Positions 36,946 through 45,971 of a stretch of DNA of 64,000 nucleotides are shown here, piece by piece. Positions within the stretch are counted from its first letter, which is position 1. Every line of letters starts with the position of its first letter. The notes beneath the pieces were generated by a model, which worked only from the letters and a program-made list of their open reading frames with translations, was not told where the DNA came from and made no database searches. This DNA comes from an uncultured Erysipelothrix sp. (lineage in GTDB: Bacteria; Bacillota_I; Bacilli_A; Erysipelotrichales; Erysipelotrichaceae), in contig CANRNG010000002.1 of assembly GCA_947631935.1 (NCBI GenBank), positions 1-64,000 on the forward strand. The letters run 5' to 3'. A program made the translations under genes and the position numbers.

Positions 36946-37515
36946 TTACTTACTTAAATAAGCATCAATTTCACTTAAAAACTGGTCACGAGACGCTTCT
37001 AAGTGTACTGTTGGACAATGGATCCAGGTAGTATTTTCAATTCCCACCATTCCAAAAGTTCCTGCAATAAGACTTTTCTCAATGGGGTCGCCTAACTGCT
37101 CAAAGATACCTTTTGTGATATTCGCTGTCGTAATAACTGCAGATTCTTTAATATCCAAGATACCCCGTAATTGTTTGTCTTCGTTTTCAATATATGAAGT
37201 TCCTTTTAATAAGACTTTGTCAAAGAAACCCTTTAACATCGCTGGCATTGAATACCACCAAATTGGGAAAATAAAGAACACTCTATCCGCTTCTTTAAGA
37301 CGGTTTACATATTCCGCTGCTTTAATATCAGCATATTGGCCTTTCCCAAAAACTGCCAAATCTTCTTGACGTATCACTGGGTCAAAGCCATCCTGATACA
37401 AATCAATCACATCCACTTGTTGGTTTTGTGCTTCAAGTTTTCCAATCACGGTTTTCAAAACATGATTGTTAAAGCTGCCATCCCAAGGATGCGCATATAC
37501 GATTAAGTTTTTCAT
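36946..37515 (-). CDS. NAD(P)H dehydrogenase (quinone)-like flavodoxin-fold protein
   Basis: 189-residue FMN or FAD protein of the NQO1/KefF/MdaB group. The flavodoxin fold begins MKNLIVYAHPWDGSFNNHVL. FIFPIWWYSMPAMLKGFFDKVL is the conserved flavin-binding loop with the WW motif. It probably performs two-electron reduction of quinones or other electrophiles; the physiological substrate is unknown. ATG at 37515 with GGAAGGTG upstream replaces the track start. It is not in an obvious operon with the ABC genes upstream. Confidence 0.82.
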   Translation of the reverse strand: MKNLIVYAHPWDGSFNNHVLKTVIGKLEAQNQQVDVIDLYQDGFDPVIRQEDLAVFGKGQYADIKAAEYVNRLKEADRVFFIFPIWWYSMPAMLKGFFDKVLLKGTSYIENEDKQLRGILDIKESAVITTANITKGIFEQLGDPIEKSLIAGTFGMVGIENTTWIHCPTVHLEASRDQFLSEIDAYLSK

Positions 37516-37570
37516 AGTTTCACCTTCCAATAATATTTTATCACTAAGGCAATAAGATTAACAGTCATTG

Positions 37571-38305
37571 TCATAAAATTTGGTCAAGAAATTGTTGTGT
37601 TCTTTCTTCTTTAGGATGATTCAAGATTGATTCAGGGGTGCCTTCTTCAATAATCTCCCCTTCGTCCATAAAAATAATTCGATCAGCGACATCTCTGGCA
37701 AAATTAAGCTCATGCGTCACAATAACCATGGTCATGCCACTTTTCGCCAAATCATTCATAACATTTAAGACCCCTTTGACCATTTCAGGATCTAAAGCAG
37801 AAGTGGGTTCATCAAACAACATGACCTCAGGCTTCATACACAAAGCACGCGCAATCGCCACCCTTTGTTTTTGGCCCCCACTTAAAGTGCTGGGGTAACT
37901 GTCTTCCTTATCCGGAATACCTACCATTTGTAAAAGTGACTTACCATATTCAACCGCTTCATCATCACCCATAATACCCAAACGAATGGGCGCAAGCGTA
38001 ATGTTTTTCATCACATTTAAGTGTGGGAAAAGATTAAAGTGTTGGAATACCATGCCAATCCTTCTACGTAGTATTGGTAAACTCTTTCTATTAGAGGTCA
38101 TCAAGTTATCCTCAAAATACACTTCCCCACCACTGGGTTCCTCAAGACGATTGATACATCTCAACAACGTACTTTTACCACTACCAGAGGGCCCAATAAT
38201 ACAAACAACCTCATTTTTCATAATCTCCAAATCAATGTCTTTAAGGACATGATTTTTTCCGAATTTTTTATTGATTTTATTAATTCTAATCACTGGATTA
38301 CTCAT
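37571..38305 (-). CDS. polar amino-acid ABC transporter ATP-binding protein
   Basis: GlnQ/TcyN/HisP-type ATPase. Walker [22 protein letters not shown]-loop [13 protein letters not shown], signature [15 protein letters not shown], Walker [15 protein letters not shown] and switch [14 protein letters not shown]. These exact motifs are standard for the polar amino-acid uptake family. ATG at 38305 with GAGGGTTGCAC as ribosome site gives 244 aa; it overlaps the permease end by 8 bases. The three genes form a complete importer; the amino acid transported cannot be told from sequence. Confidence 0.92.
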   Translation of the reverse strand: MSNPVIRINKINKKFGKNHVLKDIDLEIMKNEVVCIIGPSGSGKSTLLRCINRLEEPSGGEVYFEDNLMTSNRKSLPILRRRIGMVFQHFNLFPHLNVMKNITLAPIRLGIMGDDEAVEYGKSLLQMVGIPDKEDSYPSTLSGGQKQRVAIARALCMKPEVMLFDEPTSALDPEMVKGVLNVMNDLAKSGMTMVIVTHELNFARDVADRIIFMDEGEIIEEGTPESILNHPKEERTQQFLDQIL

Positions 38306-38972
38306 GTGCAACCCTCTTTTCAACATAACGACCCAAATAAGAAACGGGTGTAATAATAATTAAATATAAAACGCCAACCACAGTCCAAACTTGAAGTGTA
38401 TAAGATGCACTTCTCGCAATAATAATTTGTCCCGTTCGTACTATCTCCGCAAAACTGATAACCGATATAATGGATGTGTCTTTCAGTGAAATGATAAATT
38501 GATTTAAGATTGAAGGTACCATAATTTTTAAAGCTTGGGGTAAAATAATATCTTTCATCGTCATTTGAGGCGTCAGTCCAAGACTGAGTGCTGCTTCATT
38601 TTGACCATGATCCACCGCTAAGATACCACCCCGTATGATTTCAGCCATATAGGCCCCTGCATTAAAACTCAGCGCAATCACACCTGCTGTAAAAACAGTA
38701 AAACGAAATCCCTCAAGGCCAAGACTTCTCATGCCTTGAGGGATTCCAAAGTACACAAACATAATCAATACTATCATGGGCACACCGCGAAATAAATCGA
38801 CATAAACTCTACCCATAAACTTAAAAACTTTAATTTTTGATAAGGTAAAAAGACTGACAATCAGTCCAATCAGTGAAGCAAAGACAATGGATACGAGGGT
38901 CAATTTTAGTGTATTACCAAGCGCAGATATAAACACATCGCGATTGTCTAAAAAGATCTTCAGAATACCCAT
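38298..38972 (-). CDS. polar amino-acid ABC transporter permease
   Basis: 224-residue HisM/GlnP-type membrane protein with about five helices and the EAA motif [38 protein letters not shown]. Other typical pieces are [21 protein letters not shown] and [17 protein letters not shown] single permease gene suggests a homodimer. It lies between the binding-protein and ATPase genes. Confidence 0.93.
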   Translation of the reverse strand: MGILKIFLDNRDVFISALGNTLKLTLVSIVFASLIGLIVSLFTLSKIKVFKFMGRVYVDLFRGVPMIVLIMFVYFGIPQGMRSLGLEGFRFTVFTAGVIALSFNAGAYMAEIIRGGILAVDHGQNEAALSLGLTPQMTMKDIILPQALKIMVPSILNQFIISLKDTSIISVISFAEIVRTGQIIIARSASYTLQVWTVVGVLYLIIITPVSYLGRYVEKRVAHE

Positions 38973-38990
38973 CTATAACTCACCTTTCTT

Positions 38991-39725
38991 TTATTTTGTA
39001 TGTTTAGCGACGATGTCATCATAAGTGCCGTCTTCGATCAATTCTTTTAAACCGGCATTAAACTTCTCTAAAAGTTCTTGGTTTTCACCTTTCATAACCG
39101 CAAAAGCATTGAGCGTTGGGAAGACACGAACGCCATCCATAATCTCTAAGTTAACACCTTGTTTGATATTGAACTCTAAGATAGGTTCATCTTCAAAACA
39201 AGCTGCAGAGTTACCCAACTCAACATCCTGATACATCACAGGTGATGAATCAAAGTATGAAGTGGTAAACCCATATTCATCTTTAATACTTTCAGCATAA
39301 TCAGCTGAGGTGGTGCCTTCTTTTAGCGCAACGTTTTTCCCTCTTAAATCTTCAAGTGATTTTATATCTGATCCTGCCTTAACGCCGACAACAGCGTAAA
39401 CTTCAAAGTATGTGTCCGAGAAGTCATATTTTTCTTTACGTGCTTCTGTAACTGACATACCCGCAATTAATCCATGAGCTTGGCCAGATTCCAAAGCAGC
39501 CAATGCCGCTGAAAAGCCAAGGGCCTGTAATTCGATTTTAATACCCTGTCGCTCAGCTATGGTTGTGATTAAATCAACATCAATGCCGACGAATTCATTC
39601 TTATCATTGGTGTACTCAAATGGCGGAAATGCAGTATCAGTCGCGATAATATAAACATCATTTTTAGCACTACAACCCGCTAACAAGACTAGAAACAGAA
39701 GTCCTAGTATTAAAACCTTTTTCAT
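38991..39725 (-). CDS. polar amino-acid ABC transporter substrate-binding lipoprotein
   Basis: 244-residue SBP_bac_3 family protein. The lipoprotein signal is MKKVLILGLLFLVLLAGC with lipobox LAGC. The mature part has IIATDTAFPPFEYTNDKNEFVGIDVDLITTIAERQG, AGMSVTEARKEKYDFSDTYF and KEGTTSADYAE, typical of amino-acid binding proteins. The track added 49 residues; ATG at 39725 with AAGGAGGGC is the start. First gene of the three-gene importer with its own promoter. Confidence 0.93.
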   Translation of the reverse strand: MKKVLILGLLFLVLLAGCSAKNDVYIIATDTAFPPFEYTNDKNEFVGIDVDLITTIAERQGIKIELQALGFSAALAALESGQAHGLIAGMSVTEARKEKYDFSDTYFEVYAVVGVKAGSDIKSLEDLRGKNVALKEGTTSADYAESIKDEYGFTTSYFDSSPVMYQDVELGNSAACFEDEPILEFNIKQGVNLEIMDGVRVFPTLNAFAVMKGENQELLEKFNAGLKELIEDGTYDDIVAKHTK

Positions 39726-39746
39726 AAAAAGCCCTCCTTGAAACCC

Positions 39747-39776
39747 ATTATAGCAAAAATGAAAGATAGTTTTCAA
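39747..39776 (-). promoter_or_regulatory. promoter of the amino-acid ABC operon
   Basis: Minus strand TTGAAA, 18-bp spacer, TATAAT preceded by TGC (extended -10), about 22 bases before the binding-protein ATG. Confidence 0.75.
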
Positions 39777-39812
39777 GTATATGTAAAGTTTTTCATTATG
39801 CGAAAATAAAAA

Positions 39813-39845
39813 ACCATATTTACTTTCAGAAAAACATAATATGGT
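39813..39845. promoter_or_regulatory. 8-bp inverted repeat between divergent genes
   Basis: ACCATATT and AATATGGT flank 17 bases in the region between the amino-acid importer and pepF. The right arm overlaps a possible pepF promoter (TATACT). It may be an operator for either gene. Confidence 0.3.
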
Positions 39846-39872
39846 ATATACTATTTTATGGAGGTAATACAT

Positions 39873-41687
39873 ATGAAAATGTTAAAAAGAAGTGAAGTCG
39901 ACATAAATACCACTTGGGATTTAACCGACTTATTTGAATCAGATGATTTATTCTATGAATCACTCAAAAACATAGAAACAGAAGTCAACAACTACGAAAA
40001 GACTTATAAAAATACGATTGTATCCAAGGATGTCGTGGTCAAAGCGCTAAAAGAACTTGAAGCCATTCAAGAAAAACTCGTGCGTTTATCAACCTATGCA
40101 TCTTTACATATGTCTGAGGACCAATCCAATCTTGAATCAGGTAAAAGAAGCGGTACCTTACAAATGACATTCAGTCGTGTCATACCCAAACTTAATTTTG
40201 TGAAACAAGAAATCAACCTTCTTGATAAAACGATTCTTGAAGCGGCAATGATTCAAGAACCAACCCTAAAAAAATATATAGAAGATGTTATTCGCAACCA
40301 AAAATACAATCTTGAACCTGTTGTAGAAGATGCGATCAGTACATTAAGTGCATCTTTAAGTGCACCCTATGAAGTCTATAACATGAATAAACTTGTAGAT
40401 ATGCAATTTAAACCCATTGAGATTGATGGAAAATCATTCCCCTTCTCATTTGGCTATTATGAAGACCAGTTGGCTTATGATACCAACAAAGAGATTCGCC
40501 ATGCTGCATATGATAGTTTCCACCAATCGCTCTCACAAAACCAAAATACCCATGCTGGTTTGTATAAGGCCCATGTTCTAAAAGAAAAAGCCATGGGTCA
40601 ACTCAAAGGCTTTGATGACACCATAGATTATTTACTCTTTGAGCAAGAAGTTTCAAGAGATATGTATGACCGTCAAATTGACTTAATCACCACCCATCTT
40701 GCCAAACCAATGCAAAAATTCGCCAAACATCTACAACACATCCATAAACTCGATAAGATGACTTATAAAGATTTACAATTGGTTGTAGACCCCGACTTTG
40801 AACCCAATATTTCAATCATGGAGGCCAAAAATTATTTACTGGATGGTTTATCGATTCTCGGTGAAGATTATCTTGAAATGGTGGAGAAAGCCTTTGAGGA
40901 TCGTTGGGTAGATTTCCCTCAAAACTTAGGAAAATCTACTGGAGCCTTTTGTTCATCTCCTTATGGTGTCCACCCCTATGTTCTCATTTCATGGACAGAA
41001 AAAATGCGTGAAGTATTCGTCATGGCCCACGAACTTGGGCATGCAGGACATTTCTACTTTGCAGGACAACACCAAACCCTCTTTAACACAAGGCCTTCTC
41101 TATACTTTATAGAAGCACCTTCAACCATGAACGAGCTCATCATGGCCAATCACATGAAAGAAAAGGCAGACAATCCAAGATTAAAACGTTGGATTTTGTC
41201 TACCATCATTTCAAGAACCTATTACCATAACTTTGTTACCCATTTACTAGAAGCGGCGTACCAAAGGGAAGTTTATAATACAATTGACCAAAATAAACCC
41301 CTCTCAGCCAATGTCTTAAACGGAATTTTTAGAAAGGTACTGGAAGATTTCTGGGGAGATGCGGTTGAAATTTCAGAAAATGCAGAGCTCACTTGGATGC
41401 GTCAACCCCACTACTATATGGGACTTTACCCCTACACCTACTCTGCTGGCTTGACCATCGCAACCGAAGTTTCACAAAAAATTATCAATAACGAACTTGA
41501 TATTGATAAGTGGAAAAATGTCTTGAAAGCAGGTGGCACTCAAAATCCACTAAACTTAGCTAAAATGGTTGGCGTGGATTTATCAACCGATGCGCCACTC
41601 ATGAATACAATTCACCATATTGAAGCCATGATTGATGAAATCATTGCCTTAACTGATATTATTGAAAATGAAGAAAGAGCGAAATAA
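39873..41687 (+). CDS. pepF: oligoendopeptidase F
   Basis: Cytoplasmic M3B zinc metallopeptidase that cleaves medium-size peptides. The zinc motif is MAHELGHAGHFYF near residue 386, with the distal glutamate in FIEAPSTMNELIM. The N-terminal lobe is helical (RSEVDINTTWDLTDLFESDD is the usual start). 604 aa after moving the start to ATG at 39873, which has GGAGGTAATACAT upstream. Next to an amino-acid/peptide importer on the other strand, fitting nitrogen scavenging. A terminator overlaps the stop codon. Confidence 0.94.
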   Translation: MKMLKRSEVDINTTWDLTDLFESDDLFYESLKNIETEVNNYEKTYKNTIVSKDVVVKALKELEAIQEKLVRLSTYASLHMSEDQSNLESGKRSGTLQMTFSRVIPKLNFVKQEINLLDKTILEAAMIQEPTLKKYIEDVIRNQKYNLEPVVEDAISTLSASLSAPYEVYNMNKLVDMQFKPIEIDGKSFPFSFGYYEDQLAYDTNKEIRHAAYDSFHQSLSQNQNTHAGLYKAHVLKEKAMGQLKGFDDTIDYLLFEQEVSRDMYDRQIDLITTHLAKPMQKFAKHLQHIHKLDKMTYKDLQLVVDPDFEPNISIMEAKNYLLDGLSILGEDYLEMVEKAFEDRWVDFPQNLGKSTGAFCSSPYGVHPYVLISWTEKMREVFVMAHELGHAGHFYFAGQHQTLFNTRPSLYFIEAPSTMNELIMANHMKEKADNPRLKRWILSTIISRTYYHNFVTHLLEAAYQREVYNTIDQNKPLSANVLNGIFRKVLEDFWGDAVEISENAELTWMRQPHYYMGLYPYTYSAGLTIATEVSQKIINNELDIDKWKNVLKAGGTQNPLNLAKMVGVDLSTDAPLMNTIHHIEAMIDEIIALTDIIENEERAK

Positions 41688-41699
41688 TCGCTCTTTTTG
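41674..41699. terminator. terminator between pepF and nagA
   Basis: AAAGAGCGA-AATAA-TCGCTCTTT with T run on the plus strand; it includes the pepF stop and can serve convergent nagA. Confidence 0.8.
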
Positions 41700-41700
41700 T

Positions 41701-42855
41701 CTATCGTTGATAGGCTACAACACCACGACAAATGGTGGTTTGTACCTCTATATTATCATTCACAATAATCACATCTGCATCTTTGCCAATGTTGATGCTT
41801 CCCTTACGTCCATATACCCCCAATTGTTTGGCCGAGTTGGTAGATGTCATTTTAATTAAAGCTTCCATTGAACAGCCTGTAAAGTTTTTAAGATTTCTGG
41901 CCACAAAGTCCATTTCAGCTACCGATCCAGCTAAGGAACCCGTATCAATACGACATTCCTTACCCTTTTTAGTTACCATTTGGCCCCCCAAATCATATTC
42001 TCCATCAGGCATCCCCTTCGCACGCATCGCATCGGAAATTCCAATAATGTTGTCTTCACCTTTAATCATGAATGTGGCTTTCACGGTTTCAGGCGCCACA
42101 TGAATCCCATCCACAATCAATTCAGCTTTTAACTGATCATTCATAAGCCCTGCTGTAACAGCACCGGGTATACGGTGAGAGTGTGGCAACATGGCGTTAT
42201 AGAAGTGCGTCATATTGGATAATCCATCTTTCATCGCATCCATAATTTGAAAATAATTCGCATCCGTATGACCTGACGAAGGTACCACACCCAATGAACA
42301 AAGATAATTCGTAAAATTATCATCTGCTTCTTCTGGTGCATAGGTAATCAATTTAATATGCCCTTTCGCAATGGCATTCAAACGATCGAAAATTTCAATG
42401 GTTGGCTTTTGAACATAGAGTGGGTTTTGAGCCCCAACATGTTTCTTAGAAATAAAAGGACCCTCCAAGTGGATTCCAAGCATTTCAGTTTGTCCAGGTT
42501 TATTATCGTTTTCCATGTACGCCACAATGGATTTTAGCGCCACTGAAATGGCTGCTTCAGATTGTGTCATGGTAGTAGGTAGATATGAGGTTGTACCTTC
42601 TTTAGGCAAGAAATTCACAATATTATCCAAGTCATTATGGGTACCATCCATATGGTCTGAACCATTGGCACCATGAATGTGTTGATCAATAAATCCAGGA
42701 ATCACCATTAGGCCCTTGGCATCGATTACTTCACCTGCATACTCAGGTTTGTATTGCATTGAACCGAATGATTTGATAATACCATTTTCAAGGATTAAGT
42801 ATCCATTTTCAATCAAACGTTTCTCAGTATAAATATTTCCATTAATAATAATCAT
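41701..42855 (-). CDS. nagA: N-acetylglucosamine-6-phosphate deacetylase
   Basis: Amidohydrolase that makes glucosamine-6-phosphate from GlcNAc-6-P. Metal-binding motifs are PGFIDQHIHGANGSD, GIHLEGPFISKKHVGAQ, SGHTDANY and VTHFYNAMLPHSHRIPGA; the catalytic aspartate lies in GISDAMRAKGMPDGEYDLGG. The track start at 42879 lies at the promoter; ATG at 42855 with TTGGAGGTAATACT is supported (384 aa). Transcribed divergently from nagB through overlapping promoters. Confidence 0.95.
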   Translation of the reverse strand: MIIINGNIYTEKRLIENGYLILENGIIKSFGSMQYKPEYAGEVIDAKGLMVIPGFIDQHIHGANGSDHMDGTHNDLDNIVNFLPKEGTTSYLPTTMTQSEAAISVALKSIVAYMENDNKPGQTEMLGIHLEGPFISKKHVGAQNPLYVQKPTIEIFDRLNAIAKGHIKLITYAPEEADDNFTNYLCSLGVVPSSGHTDANYFQIMDAMKDGLSNMTHFYNAMLPHSHRIPGAVTAGLMNDQLKAELIVDGIHVAPETVKATFMIKGEDNIIGISDAMRAKGMPDGEYDLGGQMVTKKGKECRIDTGSLAGSVAEMDFVARNLKNFTGCSMEALIKMTSTNSAKQLGVYGRKGSINIGKDADVIIVNDNIEVQTTICRGVVAYQR

Positions 42856-42878
42856 TAGTATTACCTCCAAACAATACA

Positions 42879-42887
42879 ATTATAACA
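42879..42887 (-). promoter_or_regulatory. extended -10 promoter of nagA
   Basis: Minus strand TGTTATAAT, about 24 bases before the nagA ATG. Its -35 region overlaps that of nagB. Confidence 0.7.
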
Positions 42888-42897
42888 CTAATTGCTC

Positions 42898-42926
42898 TTG
42901 AAAAGTAGCAGATTTCAACCTATAAT
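42898..42926 (+). promoter_or_regulatory. promoter of nagB
   Basis: TTGAAA, 17-bp spacer, TATAAT, about 25 bases before the nagB ATG. The spacer and -35 overlap the back-to-back nagA promoter. Confidence 0.8.
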
Positions 42927-42950
42927 TGAATAAGAACTTGGAGGAAAAAA

Positions 42951-43655
42951 ATGAAAAAAATTATCGTTAAAGATCAAATCGAAGGTGCTGAAAAAGGCTA
43001 CGAAATTATCAAAGAAGCACTGGACAATGGTTCACTCAATGTTATTGGACTTGCAACAGGCAGTACACCCATTAAGCTCTATGAACGCTTAAGAAATTCT
43101 GATATTGATTTTACCAACACAGTATCCGTTAATTTAGATGAATATGTTGGATTAGAACCCACACATGACCAAAGCTATAACTACTTTATGAAGGAAAATT
43201 TATTTGACGCAAAACCATTTAAAGTGTCATATCTACCCAACGGCAGTAATTTGGATGCAGAAGCTGAAAGCACGCATTACGAAAAATTACTCAAAGAAAA
43301 TCCAGTTGACTTACAGATTTTAGGAATTGGAACCAATGGTCATATTGGATTTAACGAACCCGGTTCAGCATTTGATTCAAGAACCCGTAAAGTTGAACTA
43401 ACCGAAGAAACCATTGAAGCAAACTCACGTTTCTTCGCATCTAAAGATGATGTTCCTACCCATGCCTATTCTATGGGAATTGGTACCATCTTAGACAGCA
43501 AGAAAATTTTACTCTTTGCTTATGGTGAAGAAAAAGCAGATGCAATCGCATCCTTCATTAATGGAGCTATTACAGAAGATCTACCTGCTTCAGCCCTAAA
43601 AAATCATAATGATGTTACCATCATCATGGATGAAGCAGCTGCTTCAAAACTATAA
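42951..43655 (+). CDS. nagB: glucosamine-6-phosphate deaminase
   Basis: Converts GlcN-6-P to fructose-6-P and ammonia. Family motifs: [69 protein letters not shown] and [14 protein letters not shown]. At 234 aa it is the short Gram-positive form that lacks the allosteric extension of the E. coli enzyme. AACTTGGAGG precedes ATG. With nagA it recycles amino sugars from wall turnover or diet. Confidence 0.95.
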   Translation: MKKIIVKDQIEGAEKGYEIIKEALDNGSLNVIGLATGSTPIKLYERLRNSDIDFTNTVSVNLDEYVGLEPTHDQSYNYFMKENLFDAKPFKVSYLPNGSNLDAEAESTHYEKLLKENPVDLQILGIGTNGHIGFNEPGSAFDSRTRKVELTEETIEANSRFFASKDDVPTHAYSMGIGTILDSKKILLFAYGEEKADAIASFINGAITEDLPASALKNHNDVTIIMDEAAASKL

Positions 43656-43661
43656 AAATGT

Positions 43662-43692
43662 AAAAAGTTGTGCCGAAACACAACTTTTTTTT
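43662..43692. terminator. bidirectional terminator between nagB and the DUF885 gene
   Basis: AAAAAGTTGTG-CCGAAA-CACAACTTTTTT, symmetric, serving two convergent genes. Confidence 0.9.
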
Positions 43693-45391
43693 AATCCAAA
43701 TATTGCTCCACTACATCAAATCGAGCGGATCCGATTTCCAATAATTTCTCATGGAATAAATAATCAGAATAATTATCCCACGAAGCTTTCGCTTCCTCTT
43801 TTAACATATTAATTTTAATACTCGAGACATAATACATTGGATAAACCGCAGGATGGGCAGCAATATAGACATACATTTCTGAAAAATCAGCTGCTGCTGC
43901 ACTGGCTGAAGCAAAACCCATATCTACTAAATAATCTTTCATTTCTTCTAAAGTCCATCCATCATAATGAATTCCAATATCAATCAAAACAGTGATGATT
44001 TGCGTGAGTTCTTGGTTCATGGCATACAGTTCCATAAAGTTTTCATCAGAGATATATTTAATGGCATAGGTTTCAACATAGTTGGCCCATCCTTCCGCAT
44101 TACCACTGACAGTTAAGATATTACGAATGGGGTGCGCACTTGTTTTTAAGTTGTAGTTAAACTGATACATATGCCCAGGAAAACCTTCATGCGCAAACAT
44201 GGTATAAAGTGCATTATTATACGCACCATTGATAAAGATATGTTGCTTCATCGAACTTTCATAATCCACGAAAGGCGTAAAGTAATAAGCAGGACTGGCC
44301 GACTCAGCCATGGATGGATCCACCGTATTAATATCATAATTCACCGCATCAATTTCAGGGAAATCCGCTTTAATCTCAACTTCTAAGAAATCCAACAAAG
44401 CCTTGCCATCTTCAAAATTGGGGTAAAAGTCGTCTTCATATAACTTATTAATTAAAGCCTCATCATAAGAAAATACTTCAATAATTTGAGATTGAAGCCT
44501 TTTTTGTAACAGCGACTTAATCTCCTTTACAGACATATCCAAGCCCGTATTTTGTTTCAAAAGATGCTCATAATATTTCGCACCATCTTTTTTATGAACC
44601 AAACCCGTTGTGGGTGCGGCCTTTATTTCAGAAAGCCTATCCGCTAAAAGTTTATAGCCTCCCGCAAATTTTTCATTCATCAAAATCGAATTTTGTTCTT
44701 TATATCCTTGGGTATCAAAATCAGCTTGATCCATTTTCTCATCAAACAATCGTTTTAAGAAATAATCATCTTTCATTGCTTCAGAAGCAGTGTTATCAGC
44801 CATATCGACAATCTTATCCAAGATTTCTTGACCATAACCCATATTTTTATCTTGACGCACAATCTCTAAATCTACATACATTTCTAAATATTCAGGTAAG
44901 GTATCTAAAAAATTAAAGTAACGTTCAACATCTTCTGCCGTTCTAAACTCATAAACCTCAAGATAGGTTGCGATATTGGCAATCATACTTCTAGCATAAC
45001 CCAAACGTTCACCTTCAGCATGGTAGTAATATAAATCATCATCCAAATAGCTTTTAAAAATTGAGACCAACACATCTCTATCAAGGGCTTCTTGGCCTTC
45101 TAAATCTTGATAAGCATCCAACATTTTAATGGAAGACTGATAAAATTCTTTGGATTCTTGATATTCTTCTAAAGTATTAAAACCAAGAACGTACATCCCT
45201 GGTTCAATATTAAAGGTAGTGGGGTCATTAAAAATTAAATTGATCCCCAAATCTTCTGGATCAATGACTTCCACCAACAAGCTATCGAGATACTCTTGAA
45301 AGGAAAGTTCTAAAACAATTTCAGGCTCCTTAGAAACACATCCAGTTAATACAAGGAATCCCATTAAAAATATAATTAATATTTTTTTCAT
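43691..45391 (-). CDS. DUF885 family putative peptidase lipoprotein
   Basis: 566 residues. The lipoprotein signal ends in LVLTGC. The rest is a helical DUF885 domain with the zinc-peptidase-like motif MFAHEGFPGHMYQF near residue 400, followed by NAEGWANYVETYA, which could supply the third ligand. Members of the family are thought to be M3/M32-like metallopeptidases but few are characterised. Last gene of the citXG-like/tyrS/lipoprotein/DUF885 series, six bases behind the small lipoprotein gene. It probably acts on peptides outside the membrane. Confidence 0.85.
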   Translation of the reverse strand: MKKILIIFLMGFLVLTGCVSKEPEIVLELSFQEYLDSLLVEVIDPEDLGINLIFNDPTTFNIEPGMYVLGFNTLEEYQESKEFYQSSIKMLDAYQDLEGQEALDRDVLVSIFKSYLDDDLYYYHAEGERLGYARSMIANIATYLEVYEFRTAEDVERYFNFLDTLPEYLEMYVDLEIVRQDKNMGYGQEILDKIVDMADNTASEAMKDDYFLKRLFDEKMDQADFDTQGYKEQNSILMNEKFAGGYKLLADRLSEIKAAPTTGLVHKKDGAKYYEHLLKQNTGLDMSVKEIKSLLQKRLQSQIIEVFSYDEALINKLYEDDFYPNFEDGKALLDFLEVEIKADFPEIDAVNYDINTVDPSMAESASPAYYFTPFVDYESSMKQHIFINGAYNNALYTMFAHEGFPGHMYQFNYNLKTSAHPIRNILTVSGNAEGWANYVETYAIKYISDENFMELYAMNQELTQIITVLIDIGIHYDGWTLEEMKDYLVDMGFASASAAAADFSEMYVYIAAHPAVYPMYYVSSIKINMLKEEAKASWDNYSDYLFHEKLLEIGSARFDVVEQYLD

Positions 45392-45397
45392 ATAAAC

Positions 45398-45961
45398 CTA
45401 CGCATCAGTTTCTGTTTCAGTCTCTTCTATTTCATCTGTTTCATCAGGTTCTACTACTTCTTGTGCATTATAATCCAATTCAAACTCAAAAAATTCTTTA
45501 AAAGTGTCCAACTTGGTGTAATTTTGCCAAGTTACCATGACTTGAATTGAAAGTGCAGGTTCTGTCAGTTTTTGTCTTACCAATACTGCGCCTTCTCGAT
45601 AATTTTTGTCTGTTCGGACTTGATTTGGGATCATGTTAAACCGTGCATCAAAGATACCAACTGAAGGCAACATACGATCAAATTCATCAAAACGTTCACG
45701 ATTTTCAATCACCATGATTTTCACATCATACATGGCAATCTTGGGTTCATCTACCACGACATAGTATTCATAACCCTCGCTGGTTTTTTCGATTTCAGCT
45801 TCTATACTAAAATTTCTAGAGCTTGATAAATACGTCGTTTCATTGATGATTGAATTCCAATAAAGCTCATACTGTAAAAGTGCATCTGCATCGATTTTAT
45901 CTTGGTTACTACACCCAACTAAAAGCAATATAGTTAAACATGACAAGATTATTTTTTTCAT
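45398..45961 (-). CDS. small lipoprotein of unknown function
   Basis: 187 residues. Signal MKKIILSCLTILLLVGC with lipobox LVGC, followed by a beta-rich domain without a motif I recognise, and a very acidic C-terminal tail (EPDETDEIEETETETDA). ATG at 45961, preceded by GGTGG, is better than the track start. It lies 10 bases behind tyrS and 6 bases before the DUF885 gene, so all are probably co-transcribed. It may assist the DUF885 protein, but that is only a guess from position. Confidence 0.75.
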   Translation of the reverse strand: MKKIILSCLTILLLVGCSNQDKIDADALLQYELYWNSIINETTYLSSSRNFSIEAEIEKTSEGYEYYVVVDEPKIAMYDVKIMVIENRERFDEFDRMLPSVGIFDARFNMIPNQVRTDKNYREGAVLVRQKLTEPALSIQVMVTWQNYTKLDTFKEFFEFELDYNAQEVVEPDETDEIEETETETDA

Positions 45962-45971
45962 AAGTACCACC

